From NCBI GenBank assembly GCA_017399685.1, contig JAFQBM010000014.1, positions 54,046 to 118,045 of the forward strand: a stretch of DNA of 64,000 nucleotides, in the 5' to 3' direction. Position numbers and translations under genes: made by a program. This DNA is from Lachnospiraceae bacterium. GTDB taxonomy: Bacteria > Bacillota > Clostridia > Lachnospirales > Lachnospiraceae. Below the pieces are notes generated by a model. It made no database searches. It was given only the letters and a program-made list of their open reading frames with translations, and was not told where the DNA came from. Positions 1 to 8,395 of the stretch are shown here, piece after piece; within the stretch, counting starts at the first letter, position 1; each line of letters starts with the position of its first letter.

Positions 1-950
1 AACTTGCCTGCCCGGTCTACTGCTGCAGTATATAACCCACTTAATTTTGCAAAGGTTTCTACAATTTCCTGCATTACTGAGCTAGAGAAAGTATGTACAA
101 AATCTGTTTCGTCAATTTCTTCTTCCTGTAAAACTGCATCCAGTTGTCCTTTTAATTTTACATTTTCTTCACTAATACTTACTTCCTTTCTGCGTTCATC
201 CGTCACATCCATAAGTATCGTTTCTATGGTAATGCTGTCATCACTTTCATAGGTAATGCTATTATCTGCCTGTGCCCATATAATCCTTCCTTCATTATTC
301 TTTACATGAAAACGGCATTTGTAACTTGTGGCATGGGCATTAATAGCACTCCACATCGTATCCTCGATGATTCCGTAGTCTTCTTCCGATAACAGACGTT
401 TTAACCCGCTAGGTCCCTGCCAAATATCATGAATCCGGATACCATATTGCGAAATATTAGGAGATATATAAAGAACATGTATATCCGGTCCATTGATTCT
501 ACGTACCATAACCACATATTTACTTTTCATAACTGCAGATTCTAAAAATCCAAACTGTATTTCACGGTTCTTATAGGCGGTATTATTCATAATTGCCATA
601 TCGATACATTCCGGATTCCCATATTTATCTCTGGTGACATGAACATGGTCTGTAACAGATATGGTTTCCCTGGATTCGGTAACAATACGGTATTCCCGAT
701 AGAAATCCGAAACGCCCTGTTGGATATTTTCATACACAACATTCGTAAATCGTTCAAAATCATCCGGGTGTATCAAAGTGGTCCAACTTACTCTGCCTTC
801 ATATAATTCCTGACTGGTATAGCCATATTGATTGACATTCTTCGAAACGTATTCCAGTTTCCACTCGTTCTTTATATACAAACGACAAAAAACAACAGTG
901 GAACAATTTACCGACTTTTCTAGTATTACTCTTTCTACTGCCGAATCCAT
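1..950 (-). CDS. PAS-domain sensory protein, C-terminus outside window
   Basis: The minus strand is open from an ATG at 948-950 to the window edge, so this is the first 316 or so residues of a longer protein. An in-frame TGA three codons upstream fixes the start, and AAAGGG/AAGGAG precedes it. Two PAS-like units are visible, each with a PAC-like tail (RDKYGNPECIDMAI, then VKNNEGRIIWAQAD). After a short coiled linker comes EIVETFAKLSGLYTAAVDRAGK-type sequence, which resembles the start of a PocR ligand-binding domain. Output domain is unseen; histidine kinase, GGDEF or AraC-type are all possible. It reads in the same direction as the PH-domain gene 55 bp upstream. Seen: open frame and PAS-like segments. 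Inferred: sensory role. Confidence 0.65.
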   Translation of the reverse strand, partial: MDSAVERVILEKSVNCSTVVFCRLYIKNEWKLEYVSKNVNQYGYTSQELYEGRVSWTTLIHPDDFERFTNVVYENIQQGVSDFYREYRIVTESRETISVTDHVHVTRDKYGNPECIDMAIMNNTAYKNREIQFGFLESAVMKSKYVVMVRRINGPDIHVLYISPNISQYGIRIHDIWQGPSGLKRLLSEEDYGIIEDTMWSAINAHATSYKCRFHVKNNEGRIIWAQADNSITYESDDSITIETILMDVTDERRKEVSISEENVKLKGQLDAVLQEEEIDETDFVHTFSSSVMQEIVETFAKLSGLYTAAVDRAGK

Positions 951-1004
951 ACTCCTTCACCCTTTCTCTCTTTTTAGTAACATTTCCAAAGAATCTGGAA
1001 CTTT

Positions 1005-1406
1005 TTACATGTCCTGAGTGTCACAATCACAGTCAGCATCACCATCTACATTACCAATCATATCCCTGCCACGGACACGGTAACGGTCTTTTGCTGCATT
1101 CACCAGTTCTTCAAACTTCGCCATAAATGCTCTTACTTCGTGCATATTCTTAACATCCACTTCCGGCTGGTAGGTATCATTGGCATGAAAAGTCAAAGTT
1201 CCATAATTAAAAATCCTTCCCCACAATCCAATGTTTAGCTTTTTGTCTGTAACACGGTATAATTCTACCTCTTCTTCATGAATAGCGATAATTCCGGTAC
1301 GGATAATAAATTTATCCTCAAGTAAAATATATCTTGTAAATGATAAAGGAAGGCCAAATAAAGTTCGTTTGCGGTCTTTCCATACTATATTTTCATAATC
1401 TTTCAA
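1005..1406 (-). CDS. Bacterial PH-domain protein
   Basis: This 133-residue protein begins MKDYENIVWKDRKRTLFGLP and has alternating short strands through about residue 80 and one helix near 87-104, the pattern of small bacterial PH (bPH/DUF304-like) domains. The C-terminal tail is acidic and Cys-containing (DGDADCDCDTQDM). No membrane segment is visible. It starts 12 bp after the stop of the 350-residue unknown protein and probably shares its transcript. Function unknown; family assignment is by pattern only. Confidence 0.6.
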   Translation of the reverse strand: MKDYENIVWKDRKRTLFGLPLSFTRYILLEDKFIIRTGIIAIHEEEVELYRVTDKKLNIGLWGRIFNYGTLTFHANDTYQPEVDVKNMHEVRAFMAKFEELVNAAKDRYRVRGRDMIGNVDGDADCDCDTQDM

Positions 1407-1418
1407 CCTTTGTCCCTC

Positions 1419-2468
1419 CTACTCTCCAAAATGAATATATTCAATGAATCCAATGGCAAGTACCATAACCTTATCTGCACCCTGTTTTACGGACACATGG
1501 AATACTTCTTTCGTATTTTCCAGTTCTTCCAGCTTTTTATTGGTTACTTCTGCCAATAAATCCTTTTCTCTTACTTCATTTAATAAAAAGATTCTGTCAT
1601 CAATATTGCTGTCTTCCATGAGACCTTTGATTTCCATTAGAAATTGTTTATGTAATCCCTGCTCATAAAGATACTGAGTGGCAATATTTTTCTTCTGCAC
1701 ATGGAATTCTTCTTTTCCTTCCAGAGTGATAATATAATCATCGCTTCGTTCCAGACTCATATCAATGGTTCCTAATTTTTCATCGAAGACATTCCAGATA
1801 GTGTATTTCTTCTGTCCAATCATCTGGCGAATTTTATATAATAAAATCAGATGTGGATTGGTCACATAATATTCGGATTCTTCATGAATAAACTTCACCT
1901 GTCTTGCATATAACTCAATCGGCTCTGTTCCGCTGATAATATCTACAAACTGAGCACCGGATGGTACAATAACCTTACGTTTTTCCCGTTCTGTTTCTTC
2001 AATGGTCAGCTGACCAATGACTTCCTGTTCCCTGGCTTCAAACCGTTCTTCCTGTTTGCTTGGTTTATAATCCTTCGCATACTCGATTTCATGGTTTTCT
2101 TCCATTAAAGTTTTCACATTTTCAATAATTCGTGCTTCCACCTGCTGTTTTACGCTGTTTTGAACTAAATCTGTATCCAGCTGCTCTTTCGGCATTTCGT
2201 AAAACTTCTGTGGTTCTTCCATCCCCATATATTCTCTTCGGATTTCCTGTTTGATTTCTTCATTGGACTTTACTTCCTTTATCTGTTGGGCAGAAACAGG
2301 CTCTGCCCATGGATCATCAGAATATACATCCACCGGATAAATTGGCTTCATAAGATCTTGTCTGGTTTGAGCACTCACCTGTCCCCCAACAAAGGTTTCC
2401 TGCTCTTTTTTAATCTTCTTAAACATCCGGCTGAAAAAATTAGAAATCTTAGACTTTAAATCTGACAT
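1419..2468 (-). CDS. Uncharacterised acidic cytoplasmic protein
   Basis: I do not recognise this 349-residue protein. The start at MSDLKSK is chosen because AAGGAG lies 10 nt before it; an earlier in-frame ATG adds eight residues with no good ribosome site. Residues 1-20 are basic and amphipathic, 40-150 are charged and probably coiled or disordered, and 165-349 look like a folded alpha/beta domain ending in a hydrophobic strand (VMVLAIGFIEYIHFGE). It has its own promoter upstream and is followed by the PH-domain gene. There is no signal peptide. Its position downstream of the MoxR/vWA operon hints at, but does not show, a shared role. Confidence 0.6.
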   Translation of the reverse strand: MSDLKSKISNFFSRMFKKIKKEQETFVGGQVSAQTRQDLMKPIYPVDVYSDDPWAEPVSAQQIKEVKSNEEIKQEIRREYMGMEEPQKFYEMPKEQLDTDLVQNSVKQQVEARIIENVKTLMEENHEIEYAKDYKPSKQEERFEAREQEVIGQLTIEETEREKRKVIVPSGAQFVDIISGTEPIELYARQVKFIHEESEYYVTNPHLILLYKIRQMIGQKKYTIWNVFDEKLGTIDMSLERSDDYIITLEGKEEFHVQKKNIATQYLYEQGLHKQFLMEIKGLMEDSNIDDRIFLLNEVREKDLLAEVTNKKLEELENTKEVFHVSVKQGADKVMVLAIGFIEYIHFGE

Positions 2469-2577
2469 ACTGCTCCTTCTCCTTGCTATCAAATTAGTTC
2501 TTAACCCATCAAATACATTTTAATCATATGTCGCACATCTCGATATCTTTCATTATCTCGACACATTATCACCTTAC

Positions 2578-2606
2578 ATTGTAATGCATCCGCGGCCTTT
2601 TATCAA
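2578..2606 (-). promoter_or_regulatory. Sigma-A promoter for the 349-residue protein gene
   Basis: On the minus strand TTGATA (2601-2606), a 17-nt spacer and TACAAT (2578-2583) precede the gene starting at 2468 by about 110 nt. This separates that gene and its downstream partners from the MoxR/vWA operon. Confidence 0.55.
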
Positions 2607-2702
2607 CCTTTTTTTGATTTTCTTTTTATGCAAATATGCTAAAATTTAAAGAAGTATATGGAACATTTTAACAGATATTTATCCCTATGCACTTCTAACC
2701 CC

Positions 2703-3389
2703 TTACCAAACACGTCCATCTGCATCAAAATTAAATTCGTATTCTTCATAGGACTGTATGGATTCGGCTCTTTCTTTATACGCCTCTTCCTGTTGCTGTT
2801 TCAGCTTCTCTTTTATGTCTTCTTCCTCTGTCTCATCGTCCTTCTTTTCTTCCAGATCATCCTTTGAATGATTGGGGTCATCAGATTCCGGTTCCTTATT
2901 TTTCTCCAGTTCCTCAATCATTTCATCGATTTCTTCTTTTAACTTTTGGGCAGTTTCGCTATGCCCATCCCCCTTTTCAGTGGCACAATCATGTTCCAGT
3001 AGTATGCTTCTGGCTTCTTTTAATGTCTCGATAGACGTTTCCACATTCTCCTCACTGTGGTAATCCTCACCCATGGTCTTTATCATAGCAAGGGCAAGAT
3101 TAATCCTTACGGAACATTCCCGTTCCTTGCCTGGATTTAACCCAAGAGCTTCTTTATACTCTTTCACTGCATCCTCATATTTTTCATTTTGATAATGAAT
3201 GTTTCCCATATTATAATGTGCCAGATAAGGCTGAATCCAGTTACCCAACAACAAAGGATCGGTATTAAGGGAATAATTCTCTTGATTGTATTGATTTAAC
3301 ACATACTCATTATACAAATACTGAAATCCCAGTTTCGCACAGATAATGAACAGCAGAACATACACACATGTGATTACTCTTTTTTTCAC
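2703..3389 (-). CDS. TPR membrane protein of the MoxR/vWA operon (BatC-like)
   Basis: The product is a 228-residue protein with a GTG start: AAAGGAGG sits 11 nt upstream of GTG at 3387-3389, better than the further-upstream ATG. An N-terminal membrane segment (ITCVYVLLFIICAKLGF) is followed by TPR-like helices from about residue 55 (AHYNMGNIHYQNEKYEDAV) to 140, then a highly acidic and basic low-complexity tail rich in Glu, Asp and Lys. In Bat-type operons the last gene is commonly a TPR protein like this (BatC/BatE). The gap to the vWA gene upstream holds a short inverted-repeat element. Likely anchors or organises the vWA proteins at the membrane; that role is inferred. Confidence 0.7.
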   Translation of the reverse strand: MKKRVITCVYVLLFIICAKLGFQYLYNEYVLNQYNQENYSLNTDPLLLGNWIQPYLAHYNMGNIHYQNEKYEDAVKEYKEALGLNPGKERECSVRINLALAMIKTMGEDYHSEENVETSIETLKEARSILLEHDCATEKGDGHSETAQKLKEEIDEMIEELEKNKEPESDDPNHSKDDLEEKKDDETEEEDIKEKLKQQQEEAYKERAESIQSYEEYEFNFDADGRVW

Positions 3390-3420
3390 GTTTTCTTTTC
3401 CCTCCTTTATAATAATTACA

Positions 3421-3486
3421 GGCAATTGCAAAACTATAATATTCTATATCGAAGTGATATACGTTTATGCTTGTTTTTCAATTACC
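3421..3486. repeat. Short MITE-like inverted-repeat element, copy 1
   Basis: The ends GGCAATTGCAAAAC (3421) and GTTTTTCAATTACC (3486) are imperfect inverted repeats, 12 of 14 matching. The same terminus, GGTAATTGCAAAACT, bounds a longer element at 16488-16692. No coding potential. It sits in the gap between the vWA and TPR genes of one operon. Confidence 0.45.
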
Positions 3487-3510
3487 TATACCCTAATAGA
3501 ACCATACCTG

Positions 3511-4458
3511 TTATATTTTTCTCTTGTAATAAACGTAATCAAAAATCAGCAAAAGTAGTAATGGTATCACAAAAAAGTAATATGTTTCCTTGTATCCTTT
3601 TTTGCTGTCATTTTCATCATAGGTTCCGTGTTCACCAATCTTTTTTTGTAGATTTTTTATTTCATCATGGATTTCAGACTGTTTTGTCATATGAACATAA
3701 TCAATGCCTAAATCAGAGGCTATCTGTTTTAAATTACCTTCATCGATTTTGGAAATGGCCTTCACCTCATTAAAATCGTCATCATAATAGTAGAGGTATT
3801 CCGGTTTATCTTCATCTCCTACAAACTTAAGTACCTTCATTGCTCCGCCTTTTTTCGTTCCATAACCTAATACTGCTCCGGCATCTACATATTGTTCTAG
3901 TTCATCGTAAGATTTTAACTCTTGGCTATTGATGACTTCTCCGTCACTGATGAAAAAAATAATTTTATAGGTGTCTCTTTCATTTTCTAGTATCTCATCC
4001 AGTTCTGACATTACATCGTTTAAGGATGTGCCGTTGGCATAATATTCTGTCTGTCCGTTAAGAACCTCTATAGCCTGCAATGCCATATTAGAATCCACGG
4101 TGTATGGTACGATTCGTTTTACGGAATTGCCAAAAGTCACCACAGAAAAGGATGCTCCTGGAAATTGTTCCATGATATACTTGCAGTCCTCTTTTACTGC
4201 GTCCATTCTTCTGCCGTCACCATCATAATCTTCCGCTAACATACTGATGGTATTATCTATCACAAATAATATATCCACATTGTTGGATAGATTGGTAACG
4301 TCTTTACCCGGAACCATGATTCTTAAATTAATTACAAACAATAAAATGAGAATAAAAATCTGTCTTATATAAGGAAACGTTCCTTTTCTCTTAAAAAATA
4401 AGAGTAATATACATAGTATTCCCATCAACCAGACTGGGATCATTGGATTTATTATCAT
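3511..4458 (-). CDS. vWA-domain membrane protein (BatB-like)
   Basis: The product is 315 residues, starting MIINPMIPVW at an ATG that overlaps the stop of the preceding vWA gene (ATGA). Two N-terminal membrane segments (about 5-20 and 30-48) precede a vWA domain with the metal-binding motif DNTIS (D-x-T-x-S variant of DxSxS) followed by strands SFSVVTFG and KIIFFISDGE. A final membrane segment (YFFVIPLLLLLIFDYVYY) lies at the C-terminus. In the Bat family these proteins sit in the cytoplasmic membrane and work with a MoxR AAA+ ATPase. The first MIDAS serine is replaced by threonine, which could weaken metal binding. Confidence 0.85.
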   Translation of the reverse strand: MIINPMIPVWLMGILCILLLFFKRKGTFPYIRQIFILILLFVINLRIMVPGKDVTNLSNNVDILFVIDNTISMLAEDYDGDGRRMDAVKEDCKYIMEQFPGASFSVVTFGNSVKRIVPYTVDSNMALQAIEVLNGQTEYYANGTSLNDVMSELDEILENERDTYKIIFFISDGEVINSQELKSYDELEQYVDAGAVLGYGTKKGGAMKVLKFVGDEDKPEYLYYYDDDFNEVKAISKIDEGNLKQIASDLGIDYVHMTKQSEIHDEIKNLQKKIGEHGTYDENDSKKGYKETYYFFVIPLLLLLIFDYVYYKRKI

Positions 4459-5465
4459 AGCTTTACCTTTCTGCTCAACACAAAATAGAGTCCCATAAAA
4501 ATGACCATACATAAAAATACAATCTGTGGCTGGTCATAAATGAAAGTTTCTACTTTGTTCATTTTGGATGTTTCTGTTTCTTCAATATCATCAATCAACT
4601 CATCAAACACACGGGAAGATGTACTTTTGTAAAATTTTCCGCCTGTACTTTCAACGCCACTTTGAAAAATATCTTCATCCACGACATTCTCCGGAGCAAT
4701 TGCAAATACTTTTACCTTGTTTTTTTTACAAAGTTTCGTGGCTTCCTCAAGAGTTACGAAAGGCGTTCCGTTCAATTCATTGTCCGTTGTAAAAATAATC
4801 ATTCTGGAACGCTCTGAATTCTCCGTTAAATCAGAAAAATTATACAAACAAGAAGCCAGACCGTCTCCAATCAGAGAACTGCCTTCCTCACTTAATGTTC
4901 CTTCATATTTGTAGTCATACAATTCCCAGTCAATATCGTCATCCCAAATATCATCACTTTCCGTTAATTTGATACTTAGCTTAAGTGAAGCCAAAAGCTT
5001 ATCCAATGTTTCTATCACATATTCATAATCATCTGTTAGTGGAACCAAAAGTACTGATTTGGCATTAAAGATGGTAATTCCAAATCGTTCTCCGTCTAAT
5101 TGTTTCACCACTTCTTTTAACTCCTCACACAATTCTACATTCAGTTCATCCACAGAACTTGAAATATCCATGCACAAAAATATGTCCCTGTTTCTAAGTT
5201 CTGTATTTACCTGTTCCACCTTTGCGGGTCTTGATAAAAGGACAAAACCACAAAAAATGGCCATAAAAAGACTAAAAAGTGCCATGGCGGAAAATATATG
5301 ATATTGCCTTTTTAATTTCTGATAGAGTTCTGTTTCCTCAATAAAATCGGTATTTGCAACCTTTTTCCCTTCTTTATAAGCAGCTTTTGCCCTTCGGCCA
5401 AATACAGATAGAACCAAAAGAACAACAACTCCTGCTGCAATGATCCAAGGATATAACAATTTCAT
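4455..5465 (-). CDS. vWA-domain membrane protein (BatA-like)
   Basis: This 336-residue protein has an N-terminal membrane segment (1-20), a second one around 58-78 (FSAMALFSLFMAIFCGFVLL), a vWA domain beginning RDIFLCMDISSS, which carries an intact DxSxS MIDAS, and a C-terminal membrane helix (IVFLCMVIFMGLYFVL). It overlaps the next vWA gene by four bases and follows the small DUF4381-like gene by 22 bp. The paired vWA proteins plus MoxR and DUF58 define a Bat-type operon; its exact job in Clostridia is not established. Confidence 0.87.
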   Translation of the reverse strand: MKLLYPWIIAAGVVVLLVLSVFGRRAKAAYKEGKKVANTDFIEETELYQKLKRQYHIFSAMALFSLFMAIFCGFVLLSRPAKVEQVNTELRNRDIFLCMDISSSVDELNVELCEELKEVVKQLDGERFGITIFNAKSVLLVPLTDDYEYVIETLDKLLASLKLSIKLTESDDIWDDDIDWELYDYKYEGTLSEEGSSLIGDGLASCLYNFSDLTENSERSRMIIFTTDNELNGTPFVTLEEATKLCKKNKVKVFAIAPENVVDEDIFQSGVESTGGKFYKSTSSRVFDELIDDIEETETSKMNKVETFIYDQPQIVFLCMVIFMGLYFVLSRKVKL

Positions 5466-5487
5466 TCTTCTATTCCCTCTCTTATTT

Positions 5488-5964
5488 TTATTCCTTCCAT
5501 TCTTCTATTACGTTCCTTGCTTTCATAATAGAACTATAGATATCACCCTTCTTATCTACGGCAAATTCAGGTGCATAACACTCGCTAATGACAGAATACA
5601 GACCGGATATATTAGTTTCCTTGATTTCTTCTAACGTATAATTATGTACTTTTATCCCTGTGGCTTCATGAACAAAATGTCTGGTTATTTTGCTTAGCTC
5701 CTGATATGCCTTTCGATTAGATAATTTATGATGTTGACATTTCGCTTCTAACTCGTTTAGCAGTCTTTGGTATTTCGCTTTGATATGTTCACGGTCTGCT
5801 ACGGTGATTTCTTTTTTTGGACTAACTGTCTTTTTTCTTTTTTGACTCCTTTTTATGATGAGTATCAGGGCAGCCACTATGGATACTGCCACAAATGCTG
5901 CCACAATTACAATCATAATAAAGGAATAAGAATGCATACCCTGTAACTCAACGTCGATTGGCAT
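5488..5964 (-). CDS. Small membrane protein of the MoxR/vWA operon (DUF4381-like)
   Basis: The product is 158 residues with one membrane helix near 14-37 (SFIMIVIVAAFVAVSIVAALI), then a basic stretch and a helical domain with the segment YQELSKITRHFVHEATGI, typical of the small membrane partner (DUF4381-like) between the DUF58 and vWA genes of Bat operons. It overlaps the end of the DUF58 gene by 17 bases, so translation is coupled. Family role unknown. Confidence 0.7.
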   Translation of the reverse strand: MPIDVELQGMHSYSFIMIVIVAAFVAVSIVAALILIIKRSQKRKKTVSPKKEITVADREHIKAKYQRLLNELEAKCQHHKLSNRKAYQELSKITRHFVHEATGIKVHNYTLEEIKETNISGLYSVISECYAPEFAVDKKGDIYSSIMKARNVIEEWKE

Positions 5965-6823
5965 ACTTGTGTCCCTCCAGTAATTCTATGATTTTATCTA
6001 CAATTTCTTCTTCACTGTCAATGCAGGTACTTATGATTCTGTTTTGCAAAAGTTTCTTTTCATTGTCTTCATATAACTTTTGTTTCATTTCCTGCTCCAT
6101 AAGAAGCAGTTTTTTATTACCGGAAATAAATTCCGGTATGTAGGAATCTTTATCTACATCAAAGGCTTTTCCATCTGTAAGTTTGGCATCGTTAATGCTG
6201 ATAAAAAGCACATTGTGCTGATGAACCAGTTTTTTCAATGTATTCTGACTCATATTTGCAATTCCCATGGGGTCTGTTACCACAAACAGAATCATATTTC
6301 GTTTGATGTTTTTTACGATGTATTCCAGCGTTTTTTCGATGTCTGTTTCGTAGTCATCGAACACTTCTCTATCGTACTCCGTTAGTATCTTTTCGATATT
6401 ATCGATACCTGTCCGGAATGGGTAGAATTGAATTTTTCCGTTTCTATTATATATGGCACCTACGTTGTCTCCGTTTTGTGCAGCCAGATATCCAACCACT
6501 CCGCCGGCATTTAATGCAATCTCTTTTTTCACCTGTTTGCAGTCTGTATGGGCAGACATACTTTTCCCTGTGTCAAATACAATCATGATATTATGCTTTT
6601 TTTCCGCAATATATCGTTTTACCAGAACTTTCCCGCTCCTTGAGGTTGCTTTCCAGTCAATGTCCCGGATGCTGTCGCCAGGATTATATTCTCTTAAATT
6701 TTCAAAATCCAGACCATTCCCCTGATAAACGGATTTATAGGAACCGTCAAAAAGATTGCTGGTCTTTTTATTGGAACTAATACTTACTTTTGCTCTTATC
6801 TTTGCTACATAATTCATTTTCAT
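5948..6823 (-). CDS. DUF58 domain protein
   Basis: The product is 291 residues. The segment GLDFENLREYNPGDSIRDID followed by WKATSRSGKVLVKRY is the signature of DUF58, and the remainder has a vWA-like core (HNIMIVFDTGKSM). Unlike many DUF58 proteins it has no N-terminal membrane pair, so it is probably soluble or tethered through partners. It lies 73 bp after moxR. Its apparent ribosome site, TTAGGAG, falls inside a duplicated copy of the end of moxR (see the repeat at 6824-6921), with a long 13-nt spacing to ATG; a second ATG is two codons in. Confidence 0.85.
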   Translation of the reverse strand: MKMNYVAKIRAKVSISSNKKTSNLFDGSYKSVYQGNGLDFENLREYNPGDSIRDIDWKATSRSGKVLVKRYIAEKKHNIMIVFDTGKSMSAHTDCKQVKKEIALNAGGVVGYLAAQNGDNVGAIYNRNGKIQFYPFRTGIDNIEKILTEYDREVFDDYETDIEKTLEYIVKNIKRNMILFVVTDPMGIANMSQNTLKKLVHQHNVLFISINDAKLTDGKAFDVDKDSYIPEFISGNKKLLLMEQEMKQKLYEDNEKKLLQNRIISTCIDSEEEIVDKIIELLEGHKYANRR

Positions 6824-6921
6824 GGTGTCTGAATCGCTCCTAAAGTGATATCAATGGTGGACTGAGTAATGTATTTTCCATTACTTCATTCCAGCTTTAC
6901 GGTGTCTGAATCGCTCCTAAA
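6824..6921. repeat. Duplicated 3' end of moxR
   Basis: The 21 bases at 6824-6844 are identical to 6901-6921, the last coding bases of moxR, and similarity continues for about 16 more bases (11 match). The copy lies downstream of the moxR stop and ends exactly at the DUF58 start codon. Read in frame it would again spell the C-terminal LGAIQTP. This looks like a 77-bp tandem duplication that has since decayed. Confidence 0.8.
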
Positions 6922-7886
6922 ATTGCATCAATGATGGTTTCTTCGCTGATATGGTCTGCTACTGCTGCGTAATTTAGCGTAATTCGGTGTCTTAACACAC
7001 TATGTATCAGGGATTTTACATCATCCGGAGTTACATAATTCCTGCAACACATCACTGCCATGGCCTTAGACACCTCCATCAGTGCAATGGCACCTCTGGT
7101 ACTTGCTCCCATGGTAACATATTCTGCCAGTTCTTTGGGAATAAATCTTTCCGGATATCTGGTGGCGTTGATGATGGCAATGATATATCTTTTGATGGAG
7201 TCATCCATATATACCCGTTTCACCAGCTGCTGCAGATATACTACATCGGAAAGTTCCACCACGGATGATTCTGGAACAAAGGCATCCTGCTCAATTCGGT
7301 TTAAAATTGCAAATTCTTCGTTCATATTAGGGTAAGTCAGTTTTTCTTTTAGCAGAAATCGATCTAATTGAGCTTCTGCTAATAAATACGTTCCTTCCTG
7401 TTCAATTGGATTCTGGGTTGCAATTACCGTAAAAATATCAGGCATCTTATACATATTTCCGCCAATGGTAACCTGATGTTCCTGCATGACTTCTAACATG
7501 GCACTCTGGGTCTTGGCACTGGAACGGTTGATTTCATCCAGTAAGACAAAATTGGCATATACCGGACCTAATTTTGTGTCAAAAGAGTTGGTGGAGTAAT
7601 TTAAAACCTGTGTACCGATGATGTCACTAGGCAGTAAGTCCGGTGTACACTGAATTCTTGAAAAAGTACCGTTTACCGCCTCTGTTATGGTCTTGGCTGC
7701 CGTAGTCTTGGCAAGCCCTGGTACGGACTCTAATAAAATGTGTCCATTACACATGATGGTAGCAAATAACGCTGTGCCAAGATGCACCTGCCCTACCATC
7801 TTTTTGTAATAATAATCTCTCATTTTAATTAGTATGTCTTTGCTTTTTTCTAATTCTGCTTCGGTGATTCTTTCTGTGTTTTGCAT
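6897..7886 (-). CDS. MoxR-family AAA+ ATPase
   Basis: The product is a 329-residue single-domain AAA+ ATPase. The Walker A region is the family variant GHILLESVPGLAKTTAAK, Walker B is FVLLDEINRSS, sensor 1 follows as FTVIATQNPIEQEG, and the C-terminal lid domain carries the RLTLNY-like segment HRITLNYAAVADHI. AAGGAG lies 7 nt before ATG. MoxR ATPases act as chaperones for vWA and DUF58 partners, which are encoded directly downstream here. Full length for the family. Confidence 0.93.
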   Translation of the reverse strand: MQNTERITEAELEKSKDILIKMRDYYYKKMVGQVHLGTALFATIMCNGHILLESVPGLAKTTAAKTITEAVNGTFSRIQCTPDLLPSDIIGTQVLNYSTNSFDTKLGPVYANFVLLDEINRSSAKTQSAMLEVMQEHQVTIGGNMYKMPDIFTVIATQNPIEQEGTYLLAEAQLDRFLLKEKLTYPNMNEEFAILNRIEQDAFVPESSVVELSDVVYLQQLVKRVYMDDSIKRYIIAIINATRYPERFIPKELAEYVTMGASTRGAIALMEVSKAMAVMCCRNYVTPDDVKSLIHSVLRHRITLNYAAVADHISEETIIDAILGAIQTP

Positions 7887-8245
7887 GTTATGTCTCCTTG
7901 TATTATAGTTTAAAGTTGCTGTGACATTTCACTCTTTATCATAATTTATTTATCAAATTTCTTGTTTTTCTGCTAGCAATTTGCCTTGTCAATTACGCGC
8001 CCTATGGTTGCATGCCTGATTTTACAAGCTTTTCAGCATCCTTCTTCCTTCTTGCTCCGGCACTAATAATTTGTATCCAGTTTAAATCATAATAGGATTT
8101 ATTTCAACAAAAAGCAATGGTAAGAAAGAAATTATCGAATTCACCAAAATCAAAGCTCGTAAATAACAATAGGAATTCGTATTTTATTCATGTTTTGACC
8201 ATTCTTATTATAACCATACAATAAAATATCATCATAAATGAAAAT
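7887..8245. other. Non-coding gap upstream of moxR
   Basis: No open frame of note and no RNA gene is visible in this A+T-rich stretch. A TATAAT lies close to the moxR ribosome site but too near to give a usable leader, so the moxR promoter is not assigned. Confidence 0.4.
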
Positions 8246-8282
8246 AACCCTGAAAATGCGAATTTTCAACATTTTCAGGGTT
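8246..8282. terminator. Bidirectional terminator downstream of the Rpn gene
   Basis: AACCCTGAAAATG (8246-8258) pairs perfectly with CATTTTCAGGGTT (8270-8282) around an 11-nt loop, flanked by T-rich (plus) and A-rich sequence. A near copy of this hairpin lies on the other side of the Rpn gene at 9578-9611. Confidence 0.75.
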
Positions 8283-8395
8283 GTTTTATCGTTTCTGATA
8301 TAACAAAGCACCTTTCTTTTAGTGGTTCATGTTTTAATAAGTACTTACATTTTTGCACCAGAAAGAAGTTGTCTGTATTTTTTATGCACTTTTTG

